A DNA stretch of 64,000 bases from Cellulophaga sp. 20_2_10 (GTDB lineage: Bacteria > Bacteroidota > Bacteroidia > Flavobacteriales > Flavobacteriaceae): assembly GCF_023476645.1 (NCBI RefSeq), contig NZ_JAMCOJ010000002.1, positions 343,561-407,560 on the forward strand, given 5' to 3'. Under the pieces are notes generated by a model. That model searched no databases. It was not told the origin of the DNA and saw only the letters and a program-made list of their open reading frames with translations. Within the stretch, counting starts at the first letter, position 1; each line of letters begins with the position of its first letter. Position numbers and translations under genes: made by a program. Below, one piece after another: positions 26,393-36,155 of the stretch.

Positions 26393-28449
26393 TTAATAAG
26401 AATTTCATCTACAAAAACCCAGCTTTGACCTCCAGGATTTGGATGCCAAACTGGGTTTTTTGTTATGTTTTCAACTTCAATTTTCACATATTTAACTTCA
26501 GTTTCTTCAAAAGTAATATCGTAAAAGGCAATAGCATCGTCTACATACTTTTTTGGAATAGGTAATTTTATAGATTTAAGTAACTTAAAGTCTTTGTTGT
26601 TGTTAGAGACCCAAACTTTATAGCCTATTGGATGAAAAATCCAGCTGGTAGGTTTTGTTAATGAGCCAATAGAAACAGTGCTTATTTTTTTAGGTTCATT
26701 AAAAGCAATAGTTGTATTTAGGTTTTCTCCTTGATAAGCAAGCCAAGCTCCATCTTGAAAATTTACAGTCCCCCTTTTTAAATCTTTTAGGGTGTTTGCA
26801 CCATCACCTCTATAATTTTCATGCGGTTTTTTTTGTAACCAAATAGAATCTAAAAGCAATCCGCTTTTTTTAATATTAGCGGTTACTACATCACTTTGAA
26901 CCCAATCTTTTTTGTATGCAAAAAACTTAACTGTTTTGGATTCTTTAATACGAATAGGTGAGGTATATTTTATTGCGGTGGTATCTGGCTCTGTGCCATC
27001 GGTTGTGTAAAATATAGTAGCACTCTTAAAAACGTGTTCTAATTGTAAATCTAGTTTGTCATTGAAAAAATCTGATGCATCTACTATGTATGGGTTGTTT
27101 AGTACAGCATTATTAAAAAGTGTATCTGCTAAATGCTTTGTAATAAGGTTTGGTTTTTCCTTTTTTAAACGAGCTAATTCGGTATTTGTTATAGCTGTTT
27201 GGTACAAGTATAGTTTTTTTAGATTCTTTAGTTTTTTAATGTATTTAAAAGCATCACTTTTAACAGCAGTACCATATAAATTTAAAGATTCTAGTAAGTT
27301 TAACTTATCAATATCTTTTAAAGCAGCAGAAGTAATTTTAGTTTTTTGTAATTGTAGTTTTAAAAGGTTTTTAAATTTAGGTAAAGCACTAGCTAAATCA
27401 TCGTTAAAATTAGTGTATGCTAAATTTAACTCAATAATGTTTTCTGCGTGTTCGTTTAAATATTTAAAATCTTTAGATGTTATATTTTTCTTGCTGGCTA
27501 ATGTTACAATTAGTAACGGGCTCTTTTCGGCTAAAGGTGTAACGCTATAACCATTTGCATTCATTTTAGAAATCCACTCTAGGGGTACAATTTCTGCTGT
27601 TGCAGTTAATTTCCCTAATGCTGTGGTGTCTTTTTCTAGTGTTTTTAAAATAGATTTTGTTTGTGGACTTACATCAGTTTCTTCAACTGTACAATCAAAA
27701 CAATTGTTATTTTTTATCCACCATTTTAATAAACTAATTTCTTCTGAGGTAAGTTGTACTTTTCCTTTAGGTGGCATATGTAATTTATCGTCTAAAGGCA
27801 AATGTAATCTTGTTATAAGTGAGGCAGCTTCTCCATTAACGGAGTCCAAAATGCTGCCGTTTTCTCCACCAGCTATAATAGATATCTTAGAAGTAAGTAG
27901 TAATTCTCCTTTGGCTTTATTTGGATTGTGGCAGCTTACACATTTAGAGTCGAGAATAGGTTGCACAATGTCTTTATATGCATTAGCTTTATTTATATCT
28001 ACTATTGCAAGTTCAGTTACGGCGTGTTGCTTAAAAAGAAAATCATCTCCATGAGTCATATTTCCTCCTAGGTGACCTGTAAGGCCCAGCAAACCAAGTG
28101 TAATAATAAACAACGGAACATATATTTTTTTGCACCAATTATGTGGCAATGTTCTTAGAATAAAAAGTAAAATACTACAAACGGTTAACCCCACAGCCAT
28201 CCATTTATGTCTAGATAAAGCAACCTCATCATAACCACCATTGTCTCCTAAAAGCCAACCTGTACCTAAAGAAAGTAAGGCGGTAAAAGCGGTTAAACCT
28301 AAGGCTAGTTTGGCAATATCTGTTTGTTCAGATTTTTTAATTTTTAGATAAATCTCTAAAATAAAAGCAAAGGTTAGTATCCCAATTGGTAGGTGTACAA
28401 ACAATGGGTGTAAATTTCCTATCTGGATTGTTAAAAGGTGTATCTGCAT
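26389..28449 (-). CDS. Membrane c-type cytochrome: DUF2231, planctomycete-type cytochrome c, LRR, chitobiase-like and discoidin-like modules
   Basis: A 686-residue multidomain protein. Residues 1-130 form a DUF2231-type membrane domain with about five helices (IGNLHPLFVHLPIGILTFAF). A planctomycete-type cytochrome c domain follows, with one heme site CVSCH at 170-174 and a probable axial Met in KLHMPPKGK near 225. Leucine-rich segments come next (about 320-445: LNLAYTNF, LLKLQLQKTKI, LESLNLYGTAV). A chitobiase/hexosaminidase C-terminal-like module (about 450-530: IFYTTDGTEPDTTAIKYTSP) precedes a discoidin-like module ending GGQSWVFVDEILIN. Last gene of the PSD1 operon. It is probably anchored in the inner membrane with its modules outside the cytoplasm. 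Substrate unknown; the last two modules recur in the GH20 enzyme of this window. Confidence 0.82.
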   Translation of the reverse strand: MQIHLLTIQIGNLHPLFVHLPIGILTFAFILEIYLKIKKSEQTDIAKLALGLTAFTALLSLGTGWLLGDNGGYDEVALSRHKWMAVGLTVCSILLFILRTLPHNWCKKIYVPLFIITLGLLGLTGHLGGNMTHGDDFLFKQHAVTELAIVDINKANAYKDIVQPILDSKCVSCHNPNKAKGELLLTSKISIIAGGENGSILDSVNGEAASLITRLHLPLDDKLHMPPKGKVQLTSEEISLLKWWIKNNNCFDCTVEETDVSPQTKSILKTLEKDTTALGKLTATAEIVPLEWISKMNANGYSVTPLAEKSPLLIVTLASKKNITSKDFKYLNEHAENIIELNLAYTNFNDDLASALPKFKNLLKLQLQKTKITSAALKDIDKLNLLESLNLYGTAVKSDAFKYIKKLKNLKKLYLYQTAITNTELARLKKEKPNLITKHLADTLFNNAVLNNPYIVDASDFFNDKLDLQLEHVFKSATIFYTTDGTEPDTTAIKYTSPIRIKESKTVKFFAYKKDWVQSDVVTANIKKSGLLLDSIWLQKKPHENYRGDGANTLKDLKRGTVNFQDGAWLAYQGENLNTTIAFNEPKKISTVSIGSLTKPTSWIFHPIGYKVWVSNNNKDFKLLKSIKLPIPKKYVDDAIAFYDITFEETEVKYVKIEVENITKNPVWHPNPGGQSWVFVDEILIN

Positions 28450-29255
28450 TATTCTACAATAATTTCGTCAATAAAAAACCAAGGCGTACTATTAGCTCCG
28501 GGATGCCAAGCGGGAATTTTGTCTAAACTTTTAATTGTAATAGTAAAAGAAGAATAAGTGTTGGCTGTCACAGGAACGTTTATAAAATCTATGGTTGGAC
28601 TTTCTTTTGTTTGTGAGCTAGCATTTTTGTTATTATAATTACCAATTACCTTAGAGTTACTATATATAAAGATTTCTTCTGGTGCAAATATCCAATCTCC
28701 TTGTGCAGTAAGTGTATGTAGTGTAATAGTAGAAAGTGAAAGTTCTTTTTCTAAATCTATTTTAATAGTTACTTCATTAGTATTAAAACCTAGCCACGTA
28801 TTATTTTTTTTAAATTGAATTGTTCCACTTTTAAGATCGGTAAGACTACTAGGGCCATTGGCAGGGTAACTAGCACTAGGCATAGGATTAATTGTTACCG
28901 TGGCATTAGAAATAGAATGTTTTACTTTTTTTAATTGAATTTTTATAGCTTCACTTTCTTTAAAATCTGGATGGTAAGCCTTTGCTTTTAAGAGTGAGGA
29001 TTTATCCACCTTTAAGGGAGATGTAATTAATTTAGAGTTGCTAGTAACGCTACTAGTATCTGTAGTATACCTTAGCTCTGTATTGGCTATTGCGGTTCTA
29101 AAGTTAATAGTAGCATAGTTTTTAAAAAATATAGAATCTACGGTGAAATTTGGGGAAACTACCTTGATATCTTTTGTTTGGGTAAAGCTTGTTCTTTTAC
29201 TTTCAATACAAGAAAAAAACAATACAATAACCATTACGTATACTATGTTTTTCAT
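28449..29255 (-). CDS. Lipoprotein with chitobiase-like and discoidin-like modules
   Basis: A 268-residue predicted lipoprotein (lipobox LFFSC, mature start CIESKRTSF). It consists only of two modules. The first (about 30-120: ANTELRYTTDTSSVTSNSKL, LLKAKAYHPDFKESEAIKIQL) matches the chitobiase C-terminal type. The second (about 125-268) is discoidin-like, with GPSSLTDLKSGTIQFKKNNT, LSLSTITLHTL and the end IPAWHPGANSTPWFFIDEII. Both match the C-terminus of the next operon gene and of the GH20 enzyme. A glycan-binding surface protein is the likely role. It overlaps the downstream gene by one base. Confidence 0.8.
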   Translation of the reverse strand: MKNIVYVMVIVLFFSCIESKRTSFTQTKDIKVVSPNFTVDSIFFKNYATINFRTAIANTELRYTTDTSSVTSNSKLITSPLKVDKSSLLKAKAYHPDFKESEAIKIQLKKVKHSISNATVTINPMPSASYPANGPSSLTDLKSGTIQFKKNNTWLGFNTNEVTIKIDLEKELSLSTITLHTLTAQGDWIFAPEEIFIYSNSKVIGNYNNKNASSQTKESPTIDFINVPVTANTYSSFTITIKSLDKIPAWHPGANSTPWFFIDEIIVE

Positions 29256-29273
29256 AGATTAATTGATTGCAAT

Positions 29274-30311
29274 TTATACTCTAGTTAATTTTATAGGATA
29301 CGTTTTTCCAGAGCTCCATTGCGCTACATAAAGATTTTCATCGGTATCTATACAAACGTCATGCGGATTCTTAAAAACTTTTAAAGCCTGTTGCATAGGT
29401 TGTAAAATGCCGTCTTTGCTGTAAATAGGCTCTGTACCTCCTGGAGCAGACACTAATTTATTTTCTTTATTTAAGATGGATACAAAACCTGTATTCATAG
29501 CTCCTTCTCCAGACCAAATAGTAGCGGTATAAATATTTTCTTTATGTATTACAGGTCTGCATACAAAAGCCCCCGGTAAATGTATGGTACTTATATATTC
29601 GCCCTGCATACTAAAGCGTTTAAACTTGTTTTCCATACGGTCTGTAATAAGTAGTGTAGGCGCTGCATTTGCACGTGTGTCTATAGTAATACCGTGTGCG
29701 TTACCAAACAAATGATCTTCTTTGCCTTTACCTCCAAAAACGTTTAGTAAGTGGCCTTTTTCATTGTAATGAAGAATGTGCTGTGCTCCGTAGCCGTCTG
29801 TAATATAAACATCTCCGTTAGCAGCAACAGCAGTTTCTGTAGGTATATATTCTTCTTTATTCTTATATTTTCCAGCAGTTTCAGGGAATTTAAATATTTG
29901 AACCACCTTACCATCTATAGTTGTTTTAATTACTTCATGTCTATTGTTATCTGCTATGTATAAAAAATCTTCTCCGTTTTCTACATTTAACGTTAGTCCG
30001 TGTGCACCTGGAAATTCTGTGCCCCAAACCTCAATTAAATTGCCAGATTTGTCATAAACAATAACATTATTTTTAATGTGATCTGTTAGTAGAATAATTC
30101 TGCCTTTAGAATCTTGTACCATTTCGTGACAATTTTCTACAGGGTAAAAATTAGCATTTAGTGCACCCCAATTTAGATCAATTTTGTATTTAAAATCGCC
30201 GTGACCAATTATTGCATCTTTGTAAGGATGCATAGCATGTAATGCGGGAGTACAGAAAAGTAGTCCAGCGCTAGCTAAACTAGTATTTTGTATAAAGTTT
30301 CTTCTGTTCAT
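29274..30311 (-). CDS. Exported NHL-repeat beta-propeller protein
   Basis: A 345-residue protein beginning MNRRNFIQNTSLASAGLLFC. The twin Arg followed by a hydrophobic stretch suggests Tat export. The body contains NHL-type blades (for example NCHEMVQDSKGRIILLTDH, GAHGLTLNVENGEDFLYIAD, LFGNAHGITIDTRAN and NPHDVCIDTDENLYVAQWSS), consistent with a six-bladed propeller. It is in the middle of the PSD1/DUF1501 operon, 18 and 30 bases from its neighbours. Such propellers commonly bind glycans or act as lyase/peptidyl-alpha-hydroxyglycine lyase-like folds, but no specific activity can be assigned. Confidence 0.82.
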   Translation of the reverse strand: MNRRNFIQNTSLASAGLLFCTPALHAMHPYKDAIIGHGDFKYKIDLNWGALNANFYPVENCHEMVQDSKGRIILLTDHIKNNVIVYDKSGNLIEVWGTEFPGAHGLTLNVENGEDFLYIADNNRHEVIKTTIDGKVVQIFKFPETAGKYKNKEEYIPTETAVAANGDVYITDGYGAQHILHYNEKGHLLNVFGGKGKEDHLFGNAHGITIDTRANAAPTLLITDRMENKFKRFSMQGEYISTIHLPGAFVCRPVIHKENIYTATIWSGEGAMNTGFVSILNKENKLVSAPGGTEPIYSKDGILQPMQQALKVFKNPHDVCIDTDENLYVAQWSSGKTYPIKLTRV

Positions 30312-30341
30312 AAGTGGTTTAGAATGGCTGATTGGTTTTGG

Positions 30342-31835
30342 TTAGGATAATATGTCTTTTATAACATTACCTTCTACATCTGTTAATCTAAATCTACGTC
30401 CTTGGTATTTGTAGGTTAGTTTTTTATGGTCTATACCAAGAAGATGCATCATTGTTGCTTGAAAATCGTGTACATGTACTGGGTTTTTTACAATGTTGTA
30501 CCCAAAGTCATCTGTTTCTCCGTAGCTAATTCCTGGCTTAATACCGCCACCGGCCATCCACATCGTAAAACTTCTCGGGTGGTGATCCCTTCCGTAGTTA
30601 TCCTCAGTTAGTATACCTTGGGAGTAGTTGGTTCTTCCAAACTCGCCACCCCAAACAATAAGTGTATCTTCTAATAAACCACGTTGCTTTAAATCAGCAA
30701 CAAGAGCAGCAGATGCCTGATCTACGTCTTTAGCTTGTTTTTTAATTGCTCCAGGTAAATTGTCATGCTGATCCCAGCCCATATGGTAGAGTTGTATAAA
30801 ACGAACATCTTTTTCTGCTAACTTTCTAGCTAGTAAACAGTTTGCAGCAAAGGTGCCCGGTATTTTAGCATCGGAACCATACATTTTATAAATATAATCT
30901 GGCTCATTATCTATATTCATAACATCTGGGACAGAAGTTTGCATTCTGTATGCCATCTCATATTGTGCAATTCTGCTTTGTATTTCTGGATCTCCAAATT
31001 CTGTGTATTGCTTATCATTTAAAGAGGCTAATTTATCTAAAACTGCACGTTTAGTCTCTTTTGTAGTTCCTTTAGGATCGTTTAAATATAAAACAGGATC
31101 TTTTGCAGCTCTAAATTGAACACCTTGGTGCAATGAATTTAAAAACCCATTACCCCATAATCTTGTATATAGTGGCTGACCTTGTGGTCTACCGGTACCT
31201 CTTGATAACAGGACAGTAAAAGCAGGCAAATTATCGTTTTCACTACCAATACCATAACTTAACCAAGAACCTATACTAGGCCTGCCAGGTTGTTGCGATC
31301 CTGTTTGAAAAAAAGTAACAGCAGGATCGTGGTTTATAGCTTCTGTATGCATAGATTTTACAATACATAAGTCATCTACCATTTTTGCCGTGTAGGGTAA
31401 TAAGTCACTTATCCAAGTGCCATTTTTTCCGTATTGTTTAAAATCGAATTGAGAACCTACCAAAGGAAATTTATCTTGCCCAGAAGTCATTCCTGTTAAA
31501 CGTTGACCGTTTCTTATAGACTCTGGTAAATCTTCACCCCTGCGTAAATTTAAAAGAGGTTTATAATCAAACAACTCTAACTGAGAAGGGCCACCACTCT
31601 GAAACAAATAAATAACTCTTTTAACTTTTGCAGGATGATGCAAGGTATTTAATGCTCCTTTAGAGCCTGCTATTGTGTTAGAAGGCGAAAGTACCCCGTT
31701 TGGACTCTTATTAAAATAACTATAGCCCATTAAGGATGCTAAAGCAGTACCACCAAGACCTAAAGCTGTTTTTCCTAAGAAAGCCCTACGATTTAAAATT
31801 AGCGATCGCTCTTCTAAAATTTTCTTCTCACTCAT
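30342..31835 (-). CDS. DUF1501 protein with Tat signal
   Basis: A 497-residue member of DUF1501, a sulfatase/alkaline-phosphatase-like fold of unknown activity that is abundant in Planctomycetes. The N-terminus ILNRRAFLGKTALGLGGTAL is a Tat signal. Family motifs include RVIYLFQSGGPSQLELFDYK, SMHTEAINHDPAVTFFQTG, LYHMGWDQHDN, LIVWGGEFGRTNYS and GRDHHPRSFTMWMAGGGIK, with His and Asp residues in the positions that bind metals in related phosphatases. It follows the PSD1 gene by two bases, the classical PSD1-DUF1501 pair. Substrate unknown. Confidence 0.9.
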   Translation of the reverse strand: MSEKKILEERSLILNRRAFLGKTALGLGGTALASLMGYSYFNKSPNGVLSPSNTIAGSKGALNTLHHPAKVKRVIYLFQSGGPSQLELFDYKPLLNLRRGEDLPESIRNGQRLTGMTSGQDKFPLVGSQFDFKQYGKNGTWISDLLPYTAKMVDDLCIVKSMHTEAINHDPAVTFFQTGSQQPGRPSIGSWLSYGIGSENDNLPAFTVLLSRGTGRPQGQPLYTRLWGNGFLNSLHQGVQFRAAKDPVLYLNDPKGTTKETKRAVLDKLASLNDKQYTEFGDPEIQSRIAQYEMAYRMQTSVPDVMNIDNEPDYIYKMYGSDAKIPGTFAANCLLARKLAEKDVRFIQLYHMGWDQHDNLPGAIKKQAKDVDQASAALVADLKQRGLLEDTLIVWGGEFGRTNYSQGILTEDNYGRDHHPRSFTMWMAGGGIKPGISYGETDDFGYNIVKNPVHVHDFQATMMHLLGIDHKKLTYKYQGRRFRLTDVEGNVIKDILS

Positions 31836-31837
31836 AA

Positions 31838-34201
31838 CTATCCTTTTGTTATAGTTTCATCTAGATTTAAAATGGTATGCGCTGTTAAAGACAATGCGGC
31901 TAACTTTTCTGATGAAATTGCAGTATCTACTTTGTAAGAACCAATAGATAAGTATTCGTCTACCTTAATTTCATTGCTACTTATTCTGTTAAGCATATCG
32001 TTGTAATGGTTGCTAAGCTCTGTAATTTCGGTTTCGTCTGGTAACCTAGATGTTGCCGATTCAAAAATGTAAACTATTTGTTTTGTTAGGTCTTGGTTCG
32101 TTGTTATTGCATTACTTGCTAATACCCTAGCAGCTTCTATAAGTTGCGGATCGTTTAAAAGAACCAATGCTTGTAGCGGAGTATTTGTTTCTTGTCTTTT
32201 TACAGAACATAAATCTCTAGATGCAGCATCAAAAGTTATCATACTAGGTGGTGGTACCGTTCTTTTCCAGAAGGTGTATAAACTTTTTCTGTACAAATCT
32301 TTGCCTTCACTTAAAATATAAGAAGATGTACTACCGCCACCGCCACCAGTCGTTTCTTCCCAAATACCATCTGGTTGGTAAGGTTTTACACTTGGACCAC
32401 CAACTTCTGTATTTAATAACCCACTAACAAAAAGTGCTTGGTCTCTTATCATTTCGGCAGATAATCGTAATCTTGGTGCGCGAGAAAGCCATTTGTTGGG
32501 CGGGTCTTTTTCTAAATTTTCTTTTGATATAACTGTACTCTGTTGGTAGGTTTGGGACATAGCTATAGATTTAAGAATGTCTTTAGTGTCCCAGCCACTG
32601 TTTCTAAACTTAAGGGCTAAATAATCTAATAATTCTGGGTGAGAAGGCAGCGCTCCTTGATTGCCAAAATCATAAGAACTAGCAACTATGCCTGTGCCAA
32701 ACATACGTTGCCAAAAACGATTTACAGCAACTCTAGCAGTTAATGGGTTGTCTTTATGAAACAACCACTTAGCTAGTCCTAATCGGTTTTTTTCAAATTC
32801 TTCAGGAAATTTTAATATAGTTTCTGGAGTATCTGGATATACTTTTTCTCCGTGTTGGTCGTAAGCCCCTCTATTAAGTATATATGCTTGCCTTGGCGTC
32901 TCCATTTCTTGCATTACCATTACAGGAATTTCTTTAGCTTCAGATTTTTCTAACCGGACAAAATTTAGAACGTCACTTTTTTCTTTTTCTGTAATAGTTA
33001 TGTACGGTTTAGGAATTACACCAGCACCACCATTAACTAGTCCGTCTTCATCTATATTATTAAAAAAGCTAAAAAAAGAGAAGTGTGCTTTTTGACTTAT
33101 TGGATCGTATTTGTGGTCGTGGCAACGTGCACACTCTAAGGTTAATCCTAAAAAAGCCGTACCAAAAGTTGTAATACGATCTTCTACATATTCTACTCTG
33201 TATTCTTCAGGAATTACACCACCTTCATAAGTAATCTTATGGTTGCGATTAAAACCTGTAGCTAAAATTTGTTCTAAAGATGCGTTTGGTACTAAATCTC
33301 CTGCTAGTTGATCTGTTACAAACTCGTTGTACGCCATGTTATTTTTAAAAGCGTGAATAACCCAATCTCTCCAAGGCCACATTGTACGTTCAAAATCGTC
33401 TTGGTAACCGTGAGTATCTGCATAGCGAGCAATATCCATCCATTCGGCTGCCATATTCTCTGCATAATCTTGAGAAGAAAGTAAATTGTCTATTACTTTT
33501 TCATAGGCATTAGAAGATGAGTCTTTTAAAAATTGATGTATTGCTTTTGGCGATGGAGGTAAGCCAGTTAAATCGAAATAGACTCTTCTGATTAATTTTT
33601 CTTTAGATGCTTTTTTAGAAGGTTTTAGATTATTTTCTTCTAGTTTTTGATAAATAAAATTATCTATTTCATTGTTGCCCCAATCTTCTTTTTTCTCAGG
33701 AACAGTTTGTTCTACAGGGGGTATAAAAGCCCAGTGATCTTTATATTCGGCACCTTGCTCTACCCATTTTTTTAGTATCGCTTTTTCGTAATTGGTAAGA
33801 ATTAAGTTCGATTCTAGAGGAGGCATAATAACACCTGGATCTTCAGAGTAAATGCGGTTTATCATTCCGCTTTTTTCAATATTGCCAGGAACTATGGCAA
33901 AATGATCCATTTTTTCACCTAAAGCTTTATAGGCTTCTTCTGGCGATACCATAGAAAAGTTACCTTCTACAGCATTTTTATCTGGTCCGTGACATATAAA
34001 ACACCTATCTGATATTATTGGTTTTACGTGGAAGGTAAAGTCAATTTTATCAGGAATAGCAATTTCACCATTTTCAGCAATTGCTACTTCAGAATATTTG
34101 TTATCTGTTTTACAGCTTACCATACTAATGGTAAATAAAATAGCAAGCGCTATTTTTAGCAGAGACTTTTTAGCTAATAGAAACCAGTTCTTTTTTATCA
34201 T
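31838..34201 (-). CDS. PSD1-type c-type cytochrome lipoprotein (DUF1549/DUF1553)
   Basis: A 787-residue predicted lipoprotein (lipobox SMVSC, Cys30). An N-terminal planctomycete-type cytochrome c domain has heme motif CFICH (67-71) and a likely Met ligand in VIMPPLE. It is followed by DUF1549 (about 175-375; YFDLTGLPPSP, WMDIARYADTHGYQ, QLAGDLVPNA), containing a second CxxCH, CARCH at 357-361. DUF1553 (about 480-740; NPLTARVAVNRFWQRMFG, LPSHPELLDYLA, SRDLCSVKRQETNTPLQALV) follows. First gene of a five-gene operon. The family is found in Planctomycetes, Verrucomicrobia and marine Bacteroidota. Redox or catalytic activity is unproven. Confidence 0.92.
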   Translation of the reverse strand: MIKKNWFLLAKKSLLKIALAILFTISMVSCKTDNKYSEVAIAENGEIAIPDKIDFTFHVKPIISDRCFICHGPDKNAVEGNFSMVSPEEAYKALGEKMDHFAIVPGNIEKSGMINRIYSEDPGVIMPPLESNLILTNYEKAILKKWVEQGAEYKDHWAFIPPVEQTVPEKKEDWGNNEIDNFIYQKLEENNLKPSKKASKEKLIRRVYFDLTGLPPSPKAIHQFLKDSSSNAYEKVIDNLLSSQDYAENMAAEWMDIARYADTHGYQDDFERTMWPWRDWVIHAFKNNMAYNEFVTDQLAGDLVPNASLEQILATGFNRNHKITYEGGVIPEEYRVEYVEDRITTFGTAFLGLTLECARCHDHKYDPISQKAHFSFFSFFNNIDEDGLVNGGAGVIPKPYITITEKEKSDVLNFVRLEKSEAKEIPVMVMQEMETPRQAYILNRGAYDQHGEKVYPDTPETILKFPEEFEKNRLGLAKWLFHKDNPLTARVAVNRFWQRMFGTGIVASSYDFGNQGALPSHPELLDYLALKFRNSGWDTKDILKSIAMSQTYQQSTVISKENLEKDPPNKWLSRAPRLRLSAEMIRDQALFVSGLLNTEVGGPSVKPYQPDGIWEETTGGGGGSTSSYILSEGKDLYRKSLYTFWKRTVPPPSMITFDAASRDLCSVKRQETNTPLQALVLLNDPQLIEAARVLASNAITTNQDLTKQIVYIFESATSRLPDETEITELSNHYNDMLNRISSNEIKVDEYLSIGSYKVDTAISSEKLAALSLTAHTILNLDETITKG

Positions 34202-34356
34202 ACCTTAATAAAATAAGCATTTATACAGGTACTAAATATTAGTATTATAAAATGGATTTACAATAAATATCGACGAATAACAAATGATAATAGCTTAATA
34301 TGATTAAAAAACTAAGCTTCTGTTCTTTTTTTAAGTACTAAAATGCTGTTTTAATA

Positions 34357-35073
34357 TTAAGCATTTCCTAATAGGGTTTCTTTTACATCATTAATATAAC
34401 TACGACCAATAGTATAGCGTATACCTCCAATTTCTAAACTGTTACCTTCTATTGTATCTACTTTACAGATAGATATTGTATACGACCTGTGTATTCTTAT
34501 AAATTTATCGCTAGGTAACTCCTCTGTAAAACTGCTTAAAGTTCTGTGAATTATGTATTTGTCTGATTTTGTTTTTATGCGGATGTAATCTTTTAAACTT
34601 TCAATTACCAAAATGTCTTCTAAAAATATCTTTTGTAATTTCTTTTTATCAATCTTTATAAAAATACTAGGATTTTCTGCAGTATTACTTGTGCTAACAG
34701 GAGTTGTGCTGCTTTGTTTAAGCTTAATAATACGTTGTACCGACTGTAAAAATCTAGGGAAAGGAATTGGTTTTACTAAGTAGTCTATAGCTTGTAACTC
34801 GTAACTGGTTAATGCATATTCTTCATGTGCAGTAGTCATTACAACCATAGGGACAGATTGTAGATTTTTTAAAAAATCTAAACCATCTAAAATGGGCATA
34901 TTAATATCTAAAAAAATGATGTCTACAGTGTTCTTCTGAACAAAAGTGGTTGCAGCAACAGCGTTAGAAAAGGTTTCTATTAATTCTAATTCTTGTACTT
35001 GAGAAACATAATTTTTTAAAACATTAATAGCAAGCGGCTCATCATCTATAATTATGGTTCGTAATTTAATCAT
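34357..35073 (-). CDS. LytTR-family response regulator
   Basis: A 238-residue response regulator. The receiver domain has acidic residues IIIDDEP, phospho-acceptor Asp56 (FLDINMP), Thr in MTTAHEEYA and Lys in LVKPI. The C-terminal LytTR DNA-binding domain (about 135-235) contains EDILVIESLKDYIRIKT, the DKFIRIHRSYTISI block and TIGRSY. The start overlaps the upstream kinase stop by four bases, so they form an operon. The target genes are not shown. The PSD1 operon lies downstream and the GH operon is divergent. Confidence 0.93.
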   Translation of the reverse strand: MIKLRTIIIDDEPLAINVLKNYVSQVQELELIETFSNAVAATTFVQKNTVDIIFLDINMPILDGLDFLKNLQSVPMVVMTTAHEEYALTSYELQAIDYLVKPIPFPRFLQSVQRIIKLKQSSTTPVSTSNTAENPSIFIKIDKKKLQKIFLEDILVIESLKDYIRIKTKSDKYIIHRTLSSFTEELPSDKFIRIHRSYTISICKVDTIEGNSLEIGGIRYTIGRSYINDVKETLLGNA

Positions 35074-36155
35074 ACTTTAAGTTTTAGAATTACATTAAAC
35101 ATTTTCTCTTTTTCATAAATAGATAAGTGGTAGTCTTCTTTTTTGTAACCCAATTCCAGTCGTTTTTTTAAATTGCTTAGTCCAATACCACCACTTCTAA
35201 TAGGTATTAAACTTTCTGGACTATGTACGGGGATAGTATTAGATACTTTAAAATGTAAAAAGTCTTCACTTACTTGTACATCTATATCTATAATCATATC
35301 TCCAATGTTCTTGCTAGCACCGTGTTTAAAGCAATTTTCTATAACAGGTATTAATAACATCGGCGAAATACGTTTTCCTTCTAGGTCTCCTGAAATACTA
35401 AAATTTATGTTTAAAGATTCATCAAAACGTAAACGCTCTAAGTCTAAGTAGTTTTGTATACAGTCTAATTCACTTTTAAGATCTTGTTTATTTTTTTTGG
35501 TTGCGTACAATAAGTAACGCATTAATTCAGATAGCTTTAAAATTACTTCGGGAGCTCTATCAGACTTTTCTAAGGTTAAAGAATACACATTATTAAGTGT
35601 GTTAAAAAAGAAATGAGGCGATACTTGCGAACGTAAAAAACGCAATTCTGTACTTAATTGTCTTTTTTCTAATTCGTGTAGTTTACTATGTTCTTTTAGC
35701 CAATCTATAGTAAGTTTTATAGCGGCAACAAAAGAAGAAACATAAAGCTCGCCAACCATCATAGTTGTAGCGTAGTTTATACTTAATCCCTCTAATTCTT
35801 CAGGGCCTTCTGGCCAAACATTGGGACCAATAAAATAATATGTTGCATAGTATTTTACGAATAGCATTACAAGTAGTGTGGCAATTACAGAAATGGTATA
35901 ACTAAAGTACTTTTTTTTGAAAACGAACTTTGGCATTAAGTAATAGACATTAAAGTATGCAATTGCCATATGTATTGGAAAACCAATAAGATTCATATGA
36001 AAAGAAAGCATAAAATCTTGGTGAATATTACTATACCTTAAACTGTTAAATATAAAGTAGATACACCAGAAAGTAATGTGGTGTTTGTAGTTAATATCAA
36101 AACCTTTAGAGGAGTTGTGATCAATAAAAGAGTCTACATTATTATTTATGTTCAT
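35070..36155 (-). CDS. LytS/YehU-type sensor histidine kinase
   Basis: A 361-residue sensor. Four membrane helices lie in the first 150 residues with no large periplasmic domain. A His_kinase domain follows with the phospho-acceptor region LRFLRSQVSPHFFFNTLNNV (His about 190), an N-box-like LIPVIENCFKHGASKN, and GGIGLSNLKKRLEL as the ATP lid region. This is the kinase type that pairs with LytTR regulators, as here. It starts divergently from the glycan-degradation operon across about 250 bases. Confidence 0.92.
   Translation of the reverse strand: MNINNNVDSFIDHNSSKGFDINYKHHITFWCIYFIFNSLRYSNIHQDFMLSFHMNLIGFPIHMAIAYFNVYYLMPKFVFKKKYFSYTISVIATLLVMLFVKYYATYYFIGPNVWPEGPEELEGLSINYATTMMVGELYVSSFVAAIKLTIDWLKEHSKLHELEKRQLSTELRFLRSQVSPHFFFNTLNNVYSLTLEKSDRAPEVILKLSELMRYLLYATKKNKQDLKSELDCIQNYLDLERLRFDESLNINFSISGDLEGKRISPMLLIPVIENCFKHGASKNIGDMIIDIDVQVSEDFLHFKVSNTIPVHSPESLIPIRSGGIGLSNLKKRLELGYKKEDYHLSIYEKEKMFNVILKLKV

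Noticed and set aside
27056-28054. Two plus-strand frames opposite the membrane cytochrome gene
   Set aside because: The minus strand encodes clear cytochrome, LRR and discoidin modules here. The opposite frames are compositional shadows.
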